A DNA stretch of 64,000 nucleotides from Alviniconcha marisindica (Eukaryota; Mollusca; Gastropoda; Provannidae). This document shows positions 48,529-59,019 of this stretch, piece by piece. The notes under the pieces are model-generated. The model made no database searches, had not been told where the DNA came from, and saw only the letters and a program-made list of their open reading frames with translations. The position numbers and the translations under genes were made by a program. Numbering within the stretch: the stretch's first letter is position 1; the number at the start of each line of letters is the position of its first letter. The stretch is from contig JABMCL010002167.1 of the NCBI GenBank assembly GCA_018857735.1, positions 602,501 to 666,500 on the forward strand. Reading direction: 5' to 3'.

Positions 48529-49624
48529 TATGTTTGAAGTCTCAAAGACACCAACACCAGTCAGCATACATACATTTGTAACGAACACCACAACCACCCC
48601 CTTACCATAAAATTATATCACGACGGCCACTCTATATAATAGTAAATTCCTTTACTTTTTTTTAATAAAAAAGAAGAAGAGTAATTCAGAGTAAGTAAGT
48701 ATCTGGTGTTTTACGCCCAGTCAACCATTAACGCGTTATCTCAGGGCGTTAGAAGATTTTTTATAGAGAGCTATAATGCTGTCACTGTTAGTTTCTAAAT
48801 CGCATAATTATTTCACCCGCTAGCAGTCGCTCTGCCAAACCGGATGGAAAAAATCCGTCACACACACTGGGAGACAGAGAGAGGCCTGGCGTGGAGCGAC
48901 CACCGAGAAAGACCTCAGCAACCACCGACTCCACAGAGACTTTACATGTACTACACCGTCTGGTCTTTGACCGCAAGGAGGCAGGCGACTGGCGCTACAC
49001 TTGCACTTCCAGCCCACTTATCACGGACCTCTGCCGACAACCGGCATGCACTCGGCCATTAATCGCAGCTGTGGTTTATGGACATACCTGGAAGCTCCCC
49101 ACCTCCACAATTTGTGAAGTAACCAACGGTGGGTGACACTGCTGACCTCAGCTTTAACGCTGGAGACAACGAAGTGGCCGCAGCCTTCGTTTAAAGGAAC
49201 TAGCCTTCTCAACAACAAAAAGGAGAGAGAAAAAAGTTTCGCCCAGGTCATATATATATAAAAACAAAAAACTGAAATTAAACGGCTTGTTTCAAAACGC
49301 TCCCTTGATCTTACATCAACTTCCTAAACTTAGTCCGACGCCGTGTATAGATTACACGATAAGGACAAGCTTCCCAACTGTTGCACGTGCAGCCACGACA
49401 CGCTTCCCACCTGTTGCACGTGCGGCAACGACACGCTTCCCATCTCTTGCACGCCCTTTAGTTAATTGTGTGTTTTTGTGTGTGTTTTTTAATGTGTGCA
49501 CGAGACTCCCGTGCAAGTGTTGACGGAACAACAAGCTAATTAACTAACCAGGCGGCGGGAACCGAGAGGCCAGATGTGACGCTCGTGCTTTCCACAGCCG
49601 ATCGAGTCCCGCTCACCAGGACGG

Positions 49625-49800
49625 CAAATCGACAATAAAATCAACCGCGAATTATTTTCAACCCAATCCTTCCCCTTCAGTCAATTGAAAGTAAAATCAA
49701 CCGCGAATTATTTTCAACCCAATCCTTCCATTTCAGTAAATTGAAATAAAATCAACCGAGAATTCTTTTCTATTTTCAACCAAAACCTTCCGTTTGAATT
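49625..49800 (+). repeat. short tandem repeat around AAAATCAACCGCGAATTATT
   Basis: Three copies of an approximately 58-bp unit with aaaatcaaccgcgaattatt and ttcaacccaatccttcc. Confidence 0.85.
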
Positions 49801-49989
49801 TTTTTTTTTTTACTTTGAGCTCATCCGCCCGTCGGAGACGGACCGTTCCTCTTGGACAATGCAAGGTTTGAGAAGGCTAGCTCCTTGAAGGTGTAAGCCA
49901 GGGTGATTGATCCCCGCCATTGCCTCTATGCGGGCTAACCAAGGAGAAGAAAGAAGACCGAATCTGAAATCACTCGTGGCATTGTTTGC

Positions 49990-50260
49990 TGACGCGTTTT
50001 TAACGCAGTTTTGAAGGCGTGCGAGGACTGAATGTGACAGACGCCGGAAGGGAGAAAATTCCACTGCTCTGGAGCACAGCAAGGGAAAGAGCGTTGGCCA
50101 AAGGTTTTTGTTTTTTGACACGGGGGGGAGGGATTAAGTGTGTCTGCAGAAGAACGAAGCTGCCTGAAAGGGGTGCACACAATGAGAAGGTCAGAGACAC
50201 GGGCAGGAGATGAGTCAGAGAAGAAGTTGTGACAGAGAGCTGACAGTTTATATAGTCTAT
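49990..50260 (-). pseudogene. LINE reverse-transcriptase C-terminal tail, 5'-truncated
   Basis: The minus strand encodes the end of a non-LTR retrotransposon polymerase. SDLLIVCTPFRQLRSSADT, then KTKTFGQRSFPCCAPEQWNF and LPSGVCHIQSSHAFKTALKT, match the typical C-terminal pattern (YLSDLL..YTPSR.LRSS, then K.YG.RSFS.AAP..WNSLP, then F+..LKT) of CR1/L2/Jockey-type elements. Only about 90 residues remain, and the catalytic YxDD part is absent. This is the usual 5' truncation of LINE insertions. It sits in an intron of the TSC22 gene in the same orientation as the gene. Confidence 0.87.
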
Positions 50261-50691
50261 TTTGGCCGTGACCGGTAGCCGACGACGAAAAACAAATCAA
50301 CGGAAAACATCAGGGAGGTTCGGCTCTACGCGCGCACGGTTCTACGCAGCTTCGCAAACCGACACCACACCGCTCCATGCCACACAGTCTGCAACGTTCA
50401 TGCACATGGGCGCACTCACACACTGAAAGCATGGACACATGGACAGACTCTTATTCACGATGACACCCTTCCAATCTGAACGTGAGCTGTGCCATGGAAC
50501 CACAGCAGGCTCACACCAGGAGAAGACTCCGGGGAAGACGACGTTTGCACAGTCCAGCCAACCGACTGGGTTTTTTTTTTTCAACTGGCGGCAAGACTCA
50601 TAAACTTCGTTTACGTCCTATATTTTGTTGCCGCAGCAGAAGCATATTAATCTTTATGGTGTGATGAGAATGAATGCTGATTTCGGGAGGG

Positions 50692-50745
50692 GTGGTGGGG
50701 GGGGGGTGGGGGCGGTGGGGGGGGGGGGGGGGGGAGGAGGGTATG
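50692..50745. repeat. G-rich run
   Basis: Long G runs broken by single T, C and A bases. Several GGGG tracts could form a quadruplex. Confidence 0.9.
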
Positions 50746-50907
50746 GCTGGGGTTCCCTACCTGATGAATAAAACTCCTCTATTATATTTTTCACCCCTCT
50801 CTCTCTCACAAAATCAGTCCCCCTTTTGAAGTCTGATGAATCAGTGAATGACAGACCCAAACCGATTTACTTTTATTAGTTCAACACTACAACGAGAAGT
50901 TGACTGG

Positions 50908-50943
<36 letters not shown>

Positions 50944-51239
50944 GACAATTATTAACACGCACACTGAACAGAAACTTTTTTTTCTTTTTCTTTTTACAAA
51001 TAACTCCGCGGACATACCTGTTACCTATATCATTCTGGCACGATCGACACAGTGTAGACTGAATATAATATGTACCAGATTTCAGAGCTGTGCCGTGCTA
51101 CAAAAGTCTGGAACTCACACAACGACAGGAATTCCGTTTTCCAAGCTTATTTTACTTCTAGTTTTACACATTCTGGAACATTATGCCTTCATACCTATGC
51201 TTGACCACAGAATGTCAATGGAATTCAGGACAGTACGAC

Positions 51240-52935
51240 TGTGCTTACCTCCTCAGTCCTGAGACCTTTTGCAGGAATACGGCAAGCTGTGTTTACCTAC
51301 TGAGACTTATGTATGAATAAGCCAGGATGTGCTTACCTACTGAGACTGTAATAATGCAGGAATAAGGCAGGTTCTCACCTATTGAGCCCTTAATAACGCT
51401 GGAATAAGCTAGGTTCTCCTTATCTACTGAAACCTTAATAACGCAGGAATAAGCTAGGTTGTGCTTACCTACTGAAACCTTAATAATGTAGAATTAAGCC
51501 AGGTTGTGTGTACCTACTGATTAATGAGACCCAGATAATGCTGGGATAAACTAAGATGTGCCTACCTACTTAAACCTTAATAATCTAGGATTCAACCAGG
51601 TGTGCTTACCTACTGAGACCTTAATAATGTGGGACTAAACCAGGAGGTGCTTACCTACTGAGACCTTAATAATGCAGGAATAAACCAGGATGTGCTTACC
51701 CACTGAGACCTTAATACTGTAGGAATAAACCAGGAGGTGTCTACCTACTGAGACCTTAATAATGTAGGAATAAACCAGGAGGTGTCTACCTAATCTAGAC
51801 CTTAATAATGTAGGAATAAACCAGGAGGTGTCTACCTACTGAGACCTTAATAATGTAGGAATAAACCAGTAAGTAAGTAAACATGGTGCTTAACGTCCAC
51901 AGAAACCGTACGGCTTATTAGGGACGGTAAGGAATAAACCAGGAGATGTTTACCTACTAAAACCTTAACAATGTAGGAATAAACCAGGTGTTTGCCTACT
52001 GAGACCTTAATAATGTAGGAATAAACCAGGTGTCTACCTACTGAGACCTTAATAATGTAGGAATAAACCAGGTGTCTACCTACTGAGACCTTAATAATGA
52101 AGGAATAAACCAGGAGGTGTCTACCTACTGAGACCCTAATAATGTGGGAATAAACCAGGAGGTGTTTACCTACTGTGACCATAATAATGTAGGAATACGC
52201 CGGGCTGTGTTTACCTACTGATACCTTAATAATGTAGGAATAAACCAGGAGGTGTCTACCTACTGAGACCTTAATAATGTAGGAATAAACCAGGATGTGT
52301 TTACCTACTGATACCGTAATAATGTAGGAATACGCCGGGCTGTGTTTACCGACTGAGACCTTAATAATGTAGGAATAAACCAGGATGTGTTTACCTACTG
52401 ATACCGTAATAATGTAGGAATACGCCGGGCTGTGTTTACCTACTGAGACCTTAATAATGTAGGAATAAACCAGGATGTGTTTACCTACTGATACCGTAAT
52501 AATGTAGGAATACGCCGGGCTGTGTTTACGTACTGAGACCTTAATAATGTAGGAATAAACCAGGAGGTGTTTACCTACTGAGACCTCAACAATGAATGAA
52601 TACGCCGGGCTGTGTTTACCTACTGAGACCTTAATAATGTAGGAATAAACCAGGAGGTGTTTACCTACTGAGACCTCAACAATGAATGAATACGCCGAGC
52701 TGTGTTTACCTACTGAGACCATAATAATGTAGGAATACGCCGGGCTGTGTTTACCTACTGAGACCATAATAATGTAGGAATACGCCGGGCTGTGTTTACC
52801 TACTGAGACCATAATAATGTAGGAATACGCCGGGCGGTGTTTACCTCAATGTTGAGACTAGACGCAGCAGTAAGCCACGCTGTTCTCTCACCCACTGGGG
52901 CATCCGATCAGATGAACTATAAGCCAGGTCATGCT
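51240..52935 (-). repeat. 45-bp array of exon-derived 5' splice sites, about 37 units
   Basis: On the minus strand each unit reads cggcgtattcctacattatt, then atggtctcagtag, then gtaaacacagcc. The right end merges into the 3' end of the TSC22 exon at 53001-52939 (ggcttattcctacgtcaagt, ccctgagtgg, gtaagcatgacct), with graded intermediates at 52860-52935. So the array appears to consist of copies of that exon-intron junction. Most units keep AG|GTAAAC or AG|GTAAGC, a good donor consensus. Two unit subtypes (gtattcc...gcccgg and tttattcc...tcctgg) alternate in the middle. A 165-bp-family fragment interrupts it at 51880-51930. The 321-codon minus-strand frame follows from the 45-bp period. Confidence 0.9.
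51880..51930 (+). repeat. fragment with GGTGCTTAACGTCCACAGAAACC
   Basis: A 45-50 bp insertion inside the array, similar to the ttgctttacgtccacggaaa part of the 165-bp family and to an inverted segment at 18205-18250. Confidence 0.6.
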
Positions 52936-52938
52936 TAC

Positions 52939-53001
52939 CCACTCAGGGACTTGACGTAGGAATAAGCCGTCATCAGCACCTCATCCGGCACGGTCGGCTC
53001 G
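52939..53001 (-). CDS. TSC22D: TSC22-domain protein, 63/66-nt upstream exon
   Basis: In frame with the next exon it encodes EPTVPDEVLMTAYSYVKSLS plus two bases of a split Gly codon, ending at a donor AGTGG|GTAAGC. A pyrimidine-rich tract (ccccttccccacctctgcc) and a tandem acceptor cccagcag precede it, so the exon may start at 53001 (63 nt) or 53004 (66 nt). Both choices keep phase 2. The trailing GG plus the G of the 90-nt exon gives Gly, so the frame continues. An alternative reading is a first exon: the same frame stays open to an ATG at 53063, with a TGA five codons earlier. I favour the internal exon because of the strong acceptor. Upstream exons of the long isoform would then lie beyond this point. 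I recognise no domain in this peptide. Confidence 0.66.
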
Positions 53002-53480
53002 CTGCTGGGCAGGGCAGAGGTGGGGAAGGGGTACACAGGGTTGAAGTTCGGATCCCGATCCATTATGTCTTCCCTTCACTTTTTACAGTTTTTGTTGTTG
53101 TTGTTTTTGGTATGCTGTTGGGTTTCTTTTACCCTCCTTTGGATTACAACACTAGTTTCAATACCCACAGTGACGAAAAAGCCACGATGCACACTCAGGT
53201 CAGCGAGGCAGTAACTTGTTGGAGCTTCACTCACAACAGAGCGCTTAAAACTCGTCTCGTCTCAGATCATTATTTTTTAAAATTAAAAGATCACGTTGAA
53301 CACATCGGCTGGTTTCTCGGCCGACTTCAGGTGAGGTTTTCAGAGACTGTAAAACCACCACAGCAGCTGTGCATTTTCGGGGGCCCTTTGCTTCCGCTCT
53401 AAACCTGCACTGCCCTGAACCATCCAGAACAATCAGATGCGAAATTCAATTAATGCACGATGAGACTCCAGACAGACAAA

Positions 53481-54045
53481 AAAGAAGATAACTGGTGATG
53501 GCGAGCTGTTGACACAGCGTACGACTACAAGTGTGCACCAGACCACAACCGAACATCGACCAAACCTCCACACAACCGATTTGATTTTCTTCACTGCTCA
53601 CTCGCCTGTGAGTAAAACGACGCAGTCAGAAACCACATACACCGGTCCACACACGAGTTGCCCACGGTACAGCTACGGAAAACAAAACAAAAAACAAGAC
53701 CACCAGCCGCTCAACTGACAATAACCACGACCTAAATTCCGAGAACACAAAAGGAAGAACAAAAAGAAGATAACTGGTGATGGCGAGCTGTTGACACGGC
53801 GTACGACTACAAGTGTGCACCAGACCACAACCGAACATCGACCAAACCTCCACACAACCGATTTGATTTTCTTCACTGCTCACTCGCCTGTGAGTAAAAC
53901 GACGCAGTCAGAAACCACATACACCGGTCCACACACGAGTTGCCCACGGTGCAGCTACGGAAAACAAAACAAAAAAACAAGACCACCAGCCGCTCAACTG
54001 ACAATAACCACGACCTAAATTCCGAGAACACAAAAGGAAGAACGC
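53481..54045 (+). repeat. 282-bp tandem duplication
   Basis: Two copies starting at about 53484 and 53766 (gaagataactggtgatggcg ... ccgagaacacaaaaggaaga), differing at a few bases. Recent tandem duplication. Confidence 0.95.
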
Positions 54046-54230
54046 CTGCCACGGACAACAATATTACGAGATAATCGTCCTCTGAATTCCGAGAACATTG
54101 CATGTCCATCAACTGACAATGACCACTACCTAAATTCCGAGAACACAAAAGGATGAACGCCTGCCAAGGACGATAATATTACGAGATAATCGTTCTCTGG
54201 ATTCCGAGAACATTGCGTGTCCATTGCATC
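54018..54230 (+). repeat. partial duplication following the 282-bp pair
   Basis: Two diverged copies of about 115 bp sharing aattccgagaacacaaaagga, gaacgcctgcca and atattacgagataatcgt. The first overlaps the end of the preceding duplication, so nested duplications occurred. Confidence 0.85.
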
Positions 54231-54789
54231 AGCCCAGTTAGCGATATGACAGTTAATACCATCCGAGAGGGGCCAATTCGCTGCGAAGACGAAAGACGAG
54301 CTCGAATGGGACACGCGTGGTGGTGCACCGGTGGTTTCGGCCCTTGTGTCGGGGAAGACGGGGGGGGTCACAATTCACCCCGGCCCCTACCCCACCCTCT
54401 CCCCGGGGATTATGAAAACAAGCTGTACCGACCGCGACAACCTGACACGGCAATAACTTTTCTCAGACACTCGCTGAAATGAGCCACTCTAAACCAGGAC
54501 TGTACGAGCTCCGTTTCTGTTTGTATTTAGTACAGCCAGTCAGTCGCCTTTGCTTGAGTTGAATGGGAGGTTGTGGGGGGGGGGGGGGGGGGGGGGACAG
54601 GAAGAGAAAGAGCTAAAGATCATGACACAACACTTAACTCTTTCATTATTCACTCTGTTCCCTTTTCTTTCTCTCCCCCCCTCCCCCCCTTTTTTTCTTT
54701 CTTTCTTTCTTTCTTTTTTTCCACGGGAGTCACTACCCGAATGCACGGTAACCATTCTGTTATAAAAACCCGAGCTAGAGTAATGGAAT

Positions 54790-54920
54790 CGACTGCACTC
54801 TTCAAACCCTCGAAGCAGTAACTCATTTAAATTAAAGGCACCAACCCTCTCAAAACACGTTTGGTCCAAAAAGGCCGACCTTTCCTCATCAGGTAGGTAC
54901 AAGAGATCACAATGAAAACC
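54790..54920 (-). repeat. fragment with CTGATGAGG and GGACCAAACGTGTT, possible retroelement remnant
   Basis: The minus strand reads acctgatgaggaaagg, then a short hairpin region and ttggaccaaacgtgtt, followed by gagagggttggtgcctttaa. The layout recalls the CTGATGA-stem-GAAA core carried by some invertebrate retroelements, but the GAAA is changed to CAAA, so a working hammerhead is unlikely. The assignment is tentative. Confidence 0.3.
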
Positions 54921-55849
54921 GGAACAAGGGCTTACTTTAGGACAGTACTTTCGTCGGTAACGATTAGTGGGACTTGATGAAGAAGTTAGAAACGTGAGCA
55001 CGCAACTTTCCGTGCCTGATATAACACTAAAAGTGGCCATGCGTGCAACACGGGACAGCTACGACACTCGCCAGTCTGGTGTGCAGCCAATGCCCTTAAC
55101 TATTACTCGCGAAACTCGTAGAAACTGAACATTAAATCAAAAGAATGCCTTGAAACTTTTACTTTCTGTTTCGAAACCTCGTACTTTCTGTTTCGAAACT
55201 GGTACTTTCTATTTCGACCTCTTCTACCTGTTACACAAACCATGTTTGAAACAAGGGTTATTCCTCTGAACGTCTGTAATAAACCAGAAATAACGAGCTA
55301 TTTGTCCCAACGAAGAAGAACACGCGGAACGCGAAAGCGACAATTTTTCACAGCGCACACTGCAACGCTTACATTCTTTCTATCAAACCTATTCATTAGC
55401 ACGTTTATCACCCACGCGTACATTTTGATTCTCAATTATCCTCAGCACGGAACCAGCCGAGACGAGAGCGAAACCGCACACAGCCATGGCACTGAAGGGA
55501 GACGTGCCACCACAGCGAGTCTGACAAGCAAGACCAGGCCCTATTAGTTCTCCCACTCCGCGCCATCACACCTACCACCACCACCACCGAACCCGAAAGC
55601 GTTTCCTCCAAAAGGCAGGCCCACGGAAGCGACACTCGAACACTACTTGGAGCCGACAAGTTCAAAACCGATGCCGACGACAAACAACTGCATGGCCACA
55701 AGTCGACGTGGACTGGGGCAGTTAAAAAAAAGAAAAAAAGAAGAAAAAAACACACAAACCAAACCCCAAAACAGAAACGCCGCACCGACGAAATAAACCA
55801 CAAGGAACCCCGACCGCGGGATCAGAAGTGATGAAACGAAGCGATTTTC

Positions 55850-57000
55850 CCCCTTCTTTTTGTGTGCGTGTGTGTTAAAGTCCCGTTAGCTAATAATTAC
55901 GACACGACTAGCACTATAGAGACCGCGCGTGGTAGTACAGTTAACAGTCTACGATCTCTGGCGATAGGCGGCGAGCACAGCAACAGCTGATCTGCCGGCT
56001 CCTCCTCCTCCTCCTCCATCCCTTTGGCTTCCAGCCTGTTTGTTCCCAGCCTCCCTCCAACCTCCACCGGCCTGGCAAGAGACACAGAACAGCGGGTCCA
56101 CCTCCTCCTCTTCTTCTTCTTCCTCACCTGGCTGCGGAAACCCGCTTCGTTTCCTCCGTGAGTCCCTCCCCCACCTCAGACGGCGGCGACGGCGAAACGG
56201 AGAAGGAGGAGGAGGTGGAGGAGAAGAAGGGGAGAAGAAGAAAAAAAGAGAAAAAGTCAGAAGAGGGAGGACGGTGCCGGAACTAGGTCAGCGGTGCAGC
56301 CAGAGCGCACGCACAGGTAGGGGAAGAAAAGAAAAGGAAGAGAGAGAAAGAAAAAAAAAAAAGAAAAATTTATTTGCTGCACGGGGAAATCAGGTAGCGC
56401 ACTAGCGGGTAGCAGGAGAGCCGGAGATTATCCTGGGCAGCTTCTTTCCTTTATCACAGCGACTGTGTTTTGTTGGCCTCGCTCAGCGTGCTGCTGCCGA
56501 GAAGCGCCGCACATCACTCACTGATCTCAAACGCAAGCGATGCACACACTGACACTGACACTCACGCACGGGCAGAGCTACGGGTGAACTGGAAGGCTGC
56601 CGGCCCAGTTAGTTCCCCCCCCCCCCCCCCCCCCCCACACACACACACCTGCACACAAGGGGACTACTCCCGGAAAGACGACAGGAAAAGGCAGTCGGAA
56701 ACCCCTCACGTAAGTTACCGTGCAGTATGCGCAAAGTGAGAGCACCTGGCATGCACACGTCCGGGACCGGCTAACGCCGGTTACGCGTGCACACAGCCCC
56801 CCCCCCCCCCCCCCCCCCTCCTCACCCCCACCCCACACCCCAACGGGCCTGTGCACAGCGCTGCGCGGGTGTGTAAAAATGCTACGTGTGGAGAGTACGA
56901 CTATGCCGCCGTCCTCTTCGGGCGCTGGCGCGACGCAACGCAAGGTCAGACGTTGTTCCGGTGTCAGACTGAAGTTCAGCCTATCGCCATGGATCATCCC
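55850..57000 (-). promoter_or_regulatory. CpG-rich region with possible noncoding first exon
   Basis: A GC-rich stretch with many CpG sites and repeated CCT/CTT tracts. On the minus strand a strong donor (gcagccag|gtgaggaag) lies near 56133. It follows a pyrimidine-rich run and caccgtcctccctcttctg that could hold a start site. It may be a 5' UTR exon of a TSC22 isoform, but no transcript evidence is visible. C runs occur at 56617-56636 and 56799-56818. Confidence 0.3.
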
Positions 57001-57237
57001 CTGTGCGCACTGCCCTTCACCCAAGGACAAGACCCTGCTTTCAGCGAAAATACCCCCCCCCCCCCCCCCCCCCCCCTCCTCCCCCCCTTCCCGTCCCCCT
57101 CCCCCAGTATCGGGTATGCACATACGACATATATATAAAAAATGATGTCAATGGCCTCAAGTGTAAACCAAGTTTATTTTGGACACAAGGCTGCGGTTTC
57201 TGTTTTGAGGTTTCTTTGCGTGCCAGTGGTAGGGGCG

Positions 57238-57572
57238 GGGGTACGGTGAGCGTACTTTCCGCCTATTGGGGTACGGTGAGCGTACTTTCGGCCTATCGGG
57301 GTACGGTGAGCGTACTTTCGTCCTATCGGGGTACGGCGAGCGTACTTTCGGTCTATTGGGGTACGGTGAGCGTACTTTCGGTCTATTTGGGGTACGGTGA
57401 GCCTACTCTTGGTCTATTGGGGTACGGTGAGCGTACTTTCGGTCTATTTGGGGTACGGTGAGCGTACTCTTGGCCTATCGGGGTACGGTGAGCGTACTTT
57501 CGGCCTATCGGGGCACGATGAGCGTACTTTCGGCCAATCGGGGTACGGTGAGCGTACTTTCGCCCTACCGGT
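57238..57572 (+). repeat. 30-bp tandem repeat, 11 copies
   Basis: Units of ggggtacggtgagcgtactt plus tcggcctatc, some 31 bp. Each unit carries tacg|gtgagc, a donor-like motif on the plus strand. Open frames in all registers are artefacts of the period. Confidence 0.95.
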
Positions 57573-57979
57573 TCCTCAGGTCGTCGTCAGATCCACCGCA
57601 AGTCGTCTGTCAGTCCAAGCGAGAAGCCACTTCCAATCTGTAACCCTGCTCATTTTAACGTATTTAAGCTTTGCACGTGTGTGCGTTTTGGGTGGTCAAT
57701 GGGGGTGGCGGTGGGTGGAGGGGGAAGGGGGGGTGGGGGGGGTGGGTCAACCTTCACGCGTGTGACGCCCGTGTCGCTTGTGCGTTAGCAACGTAGGCTA
57801 CGCCAGAGATGCTACAGCAAGTAGTGCCTCTCTGGCTACGCGAACAGAACCGACAATCTGTTACGGCCGTGACCATTCAGACAACCCCGTCTCTGCTGCT
57901 GAATTGCAGCTTCGTAGCGGTTGGAATAGTCTCCCCCGTCTGTGTAAAAAAACGAGAACTAAAGCAAACCCGCAGGGGA

Positions 57980-58077
57980 GACTGGGGGGTGGGGGAGGGA
58001 AGTCTGAGAGACTGGGGGAAGGAGGGGGAGTCAGAGAGAGAGAGGGAGAGACTGGGGTGGGTGGGAAAGGAAAGTCT

Positions 58078-58139
<62 letters not shown>

Positions 58140-58141
58140 GA

Positions 58142-58172
<31 letters not shown>

Positions 58173-58277
58173 GAGGGGAGAGGAGGTGGGGGAGGGAGTC
58201 TGAGAGAGAAAGAGAGAGAAGAGAGAGAGACTTGGGGGTGGAGAGGGGGGTGGAGGAGGGAAAGTCTGAGAGAGAGA

Positions 58278-58324
<47 letters not shown>

Positions 58325-58375
58325 GAGAGAGAGAGAGAGACTTGGGGTGGGGAGGGAGAGGGGGTGGAGGAGGGT

Positions 58376-58420
<45 letters not shown>

Positions 58421-58459
58421 GGGGGGGGGGAGGGAGAGGGGGGTGGAGGATGGAAGTCT

Positions 58460-58528
<69 letters not shown>

Positions 58529-58540
58529 CATGCGCGGCAC
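57980..58540. repeat. purine-rich GA/GGGA array
   Basis: About 560 bp of GA runs alternating with a semi-regular block (agactgggggtgggggaggg + agtctgag) that recurs about seven times, plus a GACA run at 58144-58170. It is both a GA microsatellite and a decayed longer-period repeat. Confidence 0.93.
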
Positions 58541-58559
58541 GTTCCACACTAAAATCAAT

Positions 58560-58735
58560 ACCAGGCACCAACTTGGCCGATAGCTGGGAAGCAGGGTAGG
58601 GGAGACCTTGATGACCAGTAATTCCATCCACACCGAGATACCCTCCTCGTCCGTCCAGTCGCAAAGATTGGAAGCTGTCACTGCGAGAAGACAAGCTACT
58701 AACGCCGCCACTGCCTTAGGTAGTCAGAAAAAATT
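58560..58735. other. short non-repetitive island, possible exon
   Basis: Unique sequence between two GA arrays. On the minus strand, after a possible acceptor (ctacctaaggcag near 58712), one frame reads SLSSRSDSFQSLRLDGRGG and onward without stops into the array. On the plus strand a 45-codon frame (MTSNSIHTEIPSS...) is also open. No convincing donor is visible on either strand, so no gene is called. Confidence 0.2.
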
Positions 58736-58747
58736 GATTGTCAGCTG

Positions 58748-58786
58748 AGAGAGAGAGAGGGAAGGGGGGAGGGGGTGGGAGAGAAA

Positions 58787-58829
<43 letters not shown>

Positions 58830-58922
58830 GAGAGAGGCACACAGACAGACTGAGAGAGCTCACAGTGGAGAAAAACACACAAAAACAAAGAGGGAGGGGG
58901 GGGGGGGGGGGGGGGGGGGGGG
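58748..58922. repeat. GA microsatellite and 28-base G run
   Basis: GA repeats with GGGA interruptions, then a G run at about 58894-58922, with gctgagagagctcacagtgg on both sides of the run. Confidence 0.93.
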
Positions 58923-59019
58923 CTGAGAGAGCTCACAGTGGAGGAGAAAAACACAAAACAAAACGAATACAAAAAAAACAACATAACAAAATGTAATGAA
59001 ATCAACACACGGCAAGCTA

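Noticed and set aside
48840..49070. Open frames on both strands in unique sequence
   Set aside because: Composition is ordinary, but no domain, splice pair or start context was found.
51847..52812. 321-codon minus-strand open frame with 15-residue repeats
   Set aside because: The frame is open because the array period is 45 bp. The units are copies of an exon-intron junction and contain donor motifs, so the frame is not evidence of a protein.
54936..55040. Minus-strand ATG frame of 35 codons ending in GTAAGC, phase 0
   Set aside because: It could in principle join the TSC-box exon, but it adjoins a repeat remnant and lacks a promoter signal or recognisable sequence.
58031..58711. Long Ser/Leu/Pro frames on the minus strand
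   Set aside because: Translation of a GA/CT microsatellite; only the 58560-58735 island is non-repetitive.
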